DNA from: Verrucomicrobiia bacterium
GTDB lineage: Bacteria > Verrucomicrobiota > Verrucomicrobiia > Opitutales > Opitutaceae
Assembly (NCBI GenBank): GCA_030424825.1
Contig: JAUHWE010000081.1
Coordinates: 1-11,596 of the forward strand
Length of the DNA stretch: 11,596 nucleotides
Direction: 5' to 3'
Numbering within the stretch: position 1 is the stretch's first letter; the number at the start of each line of letters is the position of its first letter. This document shows positions 7,349 to 11,596 of the stretch, piece after piece. The position numbers and the translations under genes were made by a program. Under the pieces are notes generated by a model that worked only from the letters and a program-made list of their open reading frames with translations, was not told where the DNA came from and did no database searches.

Positions 7349-8499
7349 ATGCCACGCAAGAAAAAGAGCGACGCAGAAACCAAGCAAGGACTGTCTAAAC
7401 ATCAAGTAAACGAACGCATTCGCTACCTGATTCGGCAGTCCAAAGAACAGGGCTATCTCACCTACAGCGATATCAATACGGCGTTGCCGGACGGAGTGGA
7501 CCGTCAGGACGATATCGATAATATCATCTCGATTCTGCAAAACCTGGAGATCGACATCCTCGATCCCGATGAAGTCGATTCGTTCAAGGCCAAACAGGAA
7601 GAACAGGAAGAAGCCCAAACCAAGACCAGTCAGCACGATATACTGGACGATCCCGTTCGCATGTATCTCAAGCAGATGGGGCAAGTCCCCCTTTTGACCC
7701 GAGAACAGGAAGTTGAAATATCCAAGCGAATCGAAAGCGCGGAACTCAAAGCGCAGGAAGCCCTCTTTTCCGTGGGAATCGCTTCCGACTTCACTCTGAA
7801 CCTCGCTGAAAAGCTCTTCAATCGTGAAGAGCGATTCGACCGAATCGTTATCGATAAAAAAATCGAGAACCGGGAAACCTACTTCCAAGCCCTTCCCATT
7901 CTGATCGAGCGTTCCCGCAAAACGCACGAACGCATGCTCAAGACTTGGTCCGAGCTACGAGCGGAAAAGGACCAGGAAAAACGAAAGAAAATCCGCTCCA
8001 AGTTCAGAAAACAGGAGAACACATTGCGGGCCAACTTCTCGAAGTTCTTTTTTAAGCTGAAAGTATTCGAAGAGCATATCGACGAGGTTATCAGCAAGGA
8101 TCTCAGCCGGATCAGTCAGATTAATCGGGATTTGGAACGGGTGAAAAAGCCCAAGACGGCCAGAGATGCCCAGCTCGATGCCAAAGCGCTGAAAAACGAA
8201 TTGGAGGAAATCCACGACAAGCATCGCATTGACCCCGAAAAGCTCGTGAGATTGATAGGCGACGTTCGCATGCGCCTCCGCGAAGCCCACCAAGCGAAAA
8301 CGGAGATGGTCGAGGCCAATCTGCGTCTCGTCATTTCGATCGCTAAAAAATACACCAATCGCGGCCTCTCCTTCCTCGATTTGATTCAGGAGGGCAACAT
8401 GGGACTCATGAAAGCGGTTGAGAAATTTGAGTACCGTCGCGGATACAAATTTTCCACTTATGCGACTTGGTGGATTCGACAAGCGATCACCCGCTCGAT
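7349..8499 (+). CDS. rpoD: Principal sigma factor RpoD, truncated within region 2.4 by the junction
   Basis: This is the N-terminal part of the housekeeping sigma-70 factor, which directs RNA polymerase to promoters. Residues about 15-75 match region 1.1, [21 protein letters not shown] (starting about residue 101) is region 1.2, a charged non-conserved region follows, and regions 2.1 to early 2.4 are clear ([51 protein letters not shown]). W374, W375, Q378 and T381 match the E. coli -10-recognising residues W433, W434, Q437 and T440. After S383 the expected IADQARTIRIPVHM is absent. The frame stays open to a stop at 8722, adding 74 residues unlike any sigma factor. Regions 3 and 4, including -35 recognition, are missing. 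A cell could not rely on this copy, so the break is almost certainly a chimera point. ATG 7349 has no clear Shine-Dalgarno. Confidence 0.95.
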
Positions 8500-8501
8500 G
8501 G
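8497..8501. other. Chimeric junction between two unrelated genome fragments
   Basis: Left of this point the plus strand encodes RpoD up to the Ser of ITRS; right of it the minus strand encodes a protein kinase whose own sequence stops matching here. Two genes on opposite strands lose their remaining parts at the same base, and the style of the genes changes from Verrucomicrobiota-like to Planctomycetota-like. No inverted repeat, target-site duplication, integrase or transposase is visible on either side. The exact base is ambiguous by a few positions, because the first two bases of the expected Ile codon are also present. Confidence 0.85.
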
Positions 8502-9616
8502 TCACTGTTTTCGATGTAAACGGCCTGATGTCGTTTTTCCGGCAACTTCAAATCGATTCGCATACCACCGCCGACCTGTTCCCACTGGACGCTGGGAATG
8601 CCGTGAAAAGCTTCGTAGACCAGCGAGTGCATATCGCGTGTGGACCCCAGTACGGCCTGCAGCAATTGCGACACGGCGGCTCCGTCACGAGGGCGGTTTT
8701 CTGGTGCTCGGGCCAGCATTAGGCTGACGGCTTCTGCCATTTCGAGCGGGATGTCAGGATTGTGTCGGCGCACGCCCTTGTATTCGCCCGCAAGAATTGA
8801 GGCCATCAGCGACGTCATCGTCTCGCCTTCGAAGGGATAGCGGCCGGTCAGCATCAGGTAATAACAGACGCCCAATGCGAAGACATCGCTGGCGGGTGAG
8901 GCTTCAACGCCCTGCCATAATTCGGCCGCCATAAAATGGGGCGTGCCAGCAAGCTTTGTGGTTCCGCCATTCGAAGAACGGATTTGTTTGGCCAGGCCGA
9001 AATCGGCGATTTTCGGGTGACCTGCAGGAGTGACCAGCACGTTGTCGGGTTTGAGGTCGCGATGCACAATTCCCATGCGGTGAGCCATCGCTAAACCTTC
9101 GGCGATGCCAACAACCATTTGTGTGGCTCGCAATGGTCCGATACCGCCACTGCTGTCGATCTCTTTCTGGAGTGACTGCCCGGGCACAAATTCCATTTCA
9201 AGGAAATGATGAGGGCCCGTTTTGCCGATTGCATGCGTCGTCACAATGTTGGGATGTACCAACGCAGCGGCCGCGCGGCCTTCGTTCTCAAACCTCGCGA
9301 CGTAATCGATGCTGCGAGACGCCTGTCGCGGCGAAAGAACTTTTAACGCAACCTGCCGATCCAGATTTTGGTTCGTGGCGAGGTAGACAACTCCCATCCC
9401 GCCACGGCCCAGCATGTTTCGACAGGCGTAGATGTGGACGACCTGACCGTCGAGCAGCACTTCGTCCAATTCGATATCTGTCGACGATGCACTGTCGCCG
9501 TCTTCCGGCACCAGCACGGTGTCCATCGACTGAGCCGGGAGCATGCCACACCGAGGACATTTCCCATCGTCGTTGGGGAAGGCCTCATTGCATCCGGGAC
9601 AATAAAGTTCTGGCAC
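8500..9616 (-). CDS. Hanks-type serine/threonine protein kinase with N-terminal zinc ribbon (C-terminus lost at the junction)
   Basis: This kinase would phosphorylate Ser/Thr on unknown partners. The start is GTG at 9616, preceded by GAGGGA as ribosome binding site. Residues 1-25 form a zinc ribbon (C6, C9, C20, C23). The kinase domain spans about 60-330: Gly-rich loop GRGGMGVVY (70-78), K92 in VALK, probable alpha-C Glu E112, catalytic HRDLKPDNV (185-193, D187), DFG at 205-207, activation segment GTPHF (224-228). The APE motif is AAE (230-232). No transmembrane helix is seen in the part present. Residues about 345-372 begin another domain ([18 protein letters not shown]). After D372 the frame continues to a stop at 7955, but that part is the antisense of rpoD and not real kinase. 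Architecture and the neighbouring TPR gene suggest Planctomycetota. It is divergent from the sulfotransferase. Confidence 0.92.
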
Positions 9617-9653
9617 GGCGGTTCAGTTCCCTCGAAAAAGTATCAATCGTTAG

Positions 9654-9682
9654 ATTATAGTGGTTTGCGTCGCGGAACAGGT
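9654..9682 (-). promoter_or_regulatory. Possible promoter of the kinase gene
   Basis: The minus strand carries a perfect TATAAT at 9659-9654, 37 bases upstream of the GTG start and upstream of the GAGGGA ribosome binding site. At the -35 distance the sequence is ACCTGT (9682-9677), which does not match the consensus. The candidate rests on the -10 box, its position in the divergent gap and its distance to the gene. Confidence 0.35.
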
Positions 9683-9798
9683 AGTGGCTGTTGGACTGGA
9701 ATGATCCGCGTTGGCCGCATTTCGATCTCATTCGCCGTTTCTTGCTGCCGGGTGGCGGCGAATATTGTATTTCTGAAAAATCGGCGGACAGACGATTC

Positions 9799-10446
9799 AT
9801 GTTGCAGGTCATTGGACTCGGTTATCCGCGCACCGGCACGATGTCTTTAAAGCACGCTTTAGAGGCGCTGGGCATGGGGCCATGTTACCACATGATCGAA
9901 GTCTTTCGTCGTCCGGAAGATGTCGACTTCTGGCTGGCGGCGCTGAACGCCAACGGGAACGGAACAGACTGGAATCGCGTATTCGCTGGGTTTCCGTCGA
10001 CAGCCGATTGCCCGGCGTGCTGTTTTTGGCAGCCCTTATGGAAATGCTATCCGCAAGCAAAGTATATTCTCACCGTGCGAAACGCGGACGACTGGTACGA
10101 CAGCTTTCTGTCGACCGTATACGAAGCGATGCAACACCCGGAACGGTCACCCGATGAGAACCACGCAGCAGTCCAGCGAATGGCCAAGAAGCTGATTCTG
10201 GACACCATGTTTCAGGGACGTTTTCAAGACCGTTCGTACGCGATCGACACTTACGAACGCCACAATCAGACCGTGATCGATACACTGCCGAAAGATCAGC
10301 TTCTGACGTTTAACGTGGCGGAAGGGTGGAGGCCACTGTGCGACTTTCTGGAAGTCGCCGCGCCCGACGAACCGTTTCCGCAATCGAATACACGCGAAGA
10401 ATTTCAACAGCGGTTTGCCGTCGAACCGCCGAATGCGTCACCGTAA
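9799..10446 (+). CDS. P-loop sulfotransferase family protein
   Basis: This is a PAPS-dependent sulfotransferase-like protein of 215 residues; the acceptor is unknown. The 5'-phosphosulfate-binding loop is GYPRTGTMSLKHAL (8-21). The 3'-phosphate-binding segment is LTVRNADDWYDSF (91-103), with R94 and S102 in the expected places. The layout DCPACCFWQPL (70-80) before the second strand resembles the short sulfotransferase group often called Sulfotransfer_4, as does the length. ATG 9799 is chosen because the protein then begins MLQVIGLGYPRTGT, as family members do. An upstream in-frame TTG at 9691 would add 36 residues with no family similarity. A weak GGCGGA lies before the ATG. It is divergent from the kinase and converges with the TPR gene, 25 bases apart. 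No signal peptide is seen, so action in the cytoplasm is likely. Marine planctomycetes often carry such enzymes, but the role here is not shown. Confidence 0.85.
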   Translation: MLQVIGLGYPRTGTMSLKHALEALGMGPCYHMIEVFRRPEDVDFWLAALNANGNGTDWNRVFAGFPSTADCPACCFWQPLWKCYPQAKYILTVRNADDWYDSFLSTVYEAMQHPERSPDENHAAVQRMAKKLILDTMFQGRFQDRSYAIDTYERHNQTVIDTLPKDQLLTFNVAEGWRPLCDFLEVAAPDEPFPQSNTREEFQQRFAVEPPNASP

Positions 10447-10471
10447 CGAGCCGCTTTGGGGGTGACCGCCT

Positions 10472-11596
10472 TTACGGCTTGGCTGTGGCCTTCTCGTTTT
10501 CGCCAACCTTATCCACGATTGCCTGCCAGTCCGGGTGCTGGTGTAACATCTTCAGGTCGGGGTCATCCAACAGATGTTCAAGATCGTCAAAACCGCCCTT
10601 GCGATTTGTGCAGTCCTGCAGCAATTTGATGGCGCGTTGTTCGTATTTCGCCTGCGCTTCGGTATTCGCCGCGACTTCTGACGCTCGTCCATACACGCAC
10701 GCCGTGTTGTAGATGGTGTCGCGGCGGAGCTGCGTGGTCAGGTCGGGAATTTTGACAAGCTGATCTTCGGCTTCTGCGATTCCCTGCTCGACATTGCCGA
10801 GACGTACCTGAGCGATCGCAGAAATGCTTTCAATGACGGCATCTTCCGGATTCTGTCGTGCCGCAATCTTTAAGTCCTTCATCGCTGGTTCCGGTCGGTC
10901 CGTTCTGAGATACAACGACGCTCGTGAAACGTAAAGCGACGTGTAGAAAGGATCCTTTTCCAACAGCTCGCTAATGGCCTCGATGGCTTCTTCATGCTTA
11001 CCCGCCTTACGTAGTTCGAAAATCTTTTTGAAGTCTGCCTGATACGGCGTGGAGCGGAAATACAGTCGAGTCCCATCGTCAATGCAATCGTCCGCCATGT
11101 CCGACAGTTTAAGCACCGACGAGCGATGACAGCGGTTGACGATTCGGCGGGCTTCCGGGTACGTCACATTCTTTAGTTGTTCAAGCGTCCGGGCGAAGAG
11201 ACTTTGCGTGGCGGCATCGAAACCGTCGGTGTCGTCAATATTCAGGCGGAGTCCTTCCAGAAAGTCGACCACAACTTGAATCGCTTCCGGCGCGCCGTGC
11301 CTGCTTAGCGTCGACAATGCGATGTTTTGAACTCTCATGTCTTTTTGCAGGCAGGCGGTGGCAGTTTGCAGCCAGGCCGGGTGGTTCATGCCGCTAAGAT
11401 GCCCCAACAGAAAACCGAGTTGATCGCTGCTGAGTTCGTCAACGTTTTCTGTCAGTTCTGTGATACATTGATGGTCCGCACAGCGAACAGCCGTTCGAAA
11501 TACCTGGGTGGCTGTACTGCTGGTGACGGCTTCGGTTTCGATCAGATTCAATAGCCGGTCCGCGTATTGAGTGTCCGGGTACTTGCGAATTGTTTG
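10472..11596 (-). CDS. HEAT/TPR-like repeat protein (partial, 5' end beyond the right edge)
   Basis: The minus-strand frame is open from base 11596 to a TAA at 10472, giving 374 residues of a longer protein. A TTG at 11551 exists, but coding-like sequence continues upstream of it (RKYPDTQYADRLL), so I take the gene as running off the edge. The N-terminal half is made of helical pairs that may be HEAT-like (for example VQNIALSTLSRHGAPEAIQ). The later part has TPRs: YQADFKKIFELRKAGKHEEA, TSLYVSRASLYLRTDRPEPA and AVIESISAIAQVRLGNVEQG. The last 90 residues resemble a tail common in planctomycete kinase/TPR proteins: an NTACVYGRAS segment, then DLEHLLDDPDLKMLHQHPDW. The missing N-terminus could hold a kinase or another domain. 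It faces the sulfotransferase. A scaffold role is inferred from the repeats only. Confidence 0.85.
   Translation of the reverse strand, partial: QTIRKYPDTQYADRLLNLIETEAVTSSTATQVFRTAVRCADHQCITELTENVDELSSDQLGFLLGHLSGMNHPAWLQTATACLQKDMRVQNIALSTLSRHGAPEAIQVVVDFLEGLRLNIDDTDGFDAATQSLFARTLEQLKNVTYPEARRIVNRCHRSSVLKLSDMADDCIDDGTRLYFRSTPYQADFKKIFELRKAGKHEEAIEAISELLEKDPFYTSLYVSRASLYLRTDRPEPAMKDLKIAARQNPEDAVIESISAIAQVRLGNVEQGIAEAEDQLVKIPDLTTQLRRDTIYNTACVYGRASEVAANTEAQAKYEQRAIKLLQDCTNRKGGFDDLEHLLDDPDLKMLHQHPDWQAIVDKVGENEKATAKP

Noticed and set aside
7319..7927. A 202-codon minus-strand frame antisense to rpoD
   Set aside because: It overlaps the conserved 5' part of rpoD completely; its Phe-rich composition is that of a reverse-strand shadow.
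8450..8550. Insertion of a mobile element or genomic island into rpoD
   Set aside because: No terminal repeats, target duplication, integrase, transposase or tRNA site are present, and the gene on the other side is also cut at the same base, which fits a chimera better than an insertion.
9691..9798. N-terminal extension of the sulfotransferase from TTG 9691
   Set aside because: The 36 added residues resemble no sulfotransferase sequence, and ATG 9799 gives the normal family start just before the phosphate-binding loop.
9121..9850. Two long plus-strand frames over the kinase start (9121-9660 and 9368-9850)
   Set aside because: They run antisense to the zinc ribbon and kinase domain, and show no family motifs.
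10441..10477. Inverted repeat CCGTAA...TTACGG between the convergent sulfotransferase and TPR genes as a terminator
   Set aside because: The stem is only six base pairs around a 25-base loop, with no T tract. It follows from both genes ending in Pro-stop codons.

Overview
The window looks like two unrelated pieces of DNA joined at about position 8498-8500. Positions 1 to about 8499 resemble a Verrucomicrobiota chromosome, probably of the Opitutae type. This is judged from the style of DnaG, RpoD and the genes beside aroB; no search could be run. Positions from about 8500 to 11596 resemble a Planctomycetota chromosome, judged from a zinc-ribbon Hanks-type kinase, a P-loop sulfotransferase and a TPR protein with a C-terminal tail typical of that phylum. 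Both groups are common in marine and other environmental samples, so a metagenomic contig or a chimeric environmental clone is the simplest origin.

Left piece, minus strand (3674 down to 1): a secreted or membrane-anchored DUF362-like protein, aroB (3-dehydroquinate synthase), a conserved-looking 197-residue protein of unknown function, a possible 33-codon small ORF, and the first 200 codons of pdxA, which runs off the left edge. All point the same way with short gaps, so they are probably one transcription unit. Left piece, plus strand (3917 to about 8499): a TPR lipoprotein, dnaG (primase) and the first 383 codons of rpoD (principal sigma factor). This is the dnaG-rpoD core of the macromolecular-synthesis operon, with a TPR lipoprotein where many bacteria carry rpsU. 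The two units diverge from a 242-base region, 3675-3916.

Junction: rpoD stops matching a sigma factor in the middle of region 2.4. At the same base the kinase on the opposite strand stops matching a kinase. Each gene then reads through into the antisense of the other. The apparent sigma-factor tail and the apparent extra kinase domain are therefore artefacts. No repeat, transposase or integrase is visible at the join.

Right piece: a Ser/Thr kinase (minus strand, C-terminus lost at the junction), a divergent sulfotransferase (plus) and a convergent HEAT/TPR-like protein (minus, start beyond the right edge). No RNA gene, CRISPR array or insertion sequence was seen. The most interesting real biology is a DnaG that has lost three of its four zinc ligands. 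I did not find a convincing new multi-gene system.
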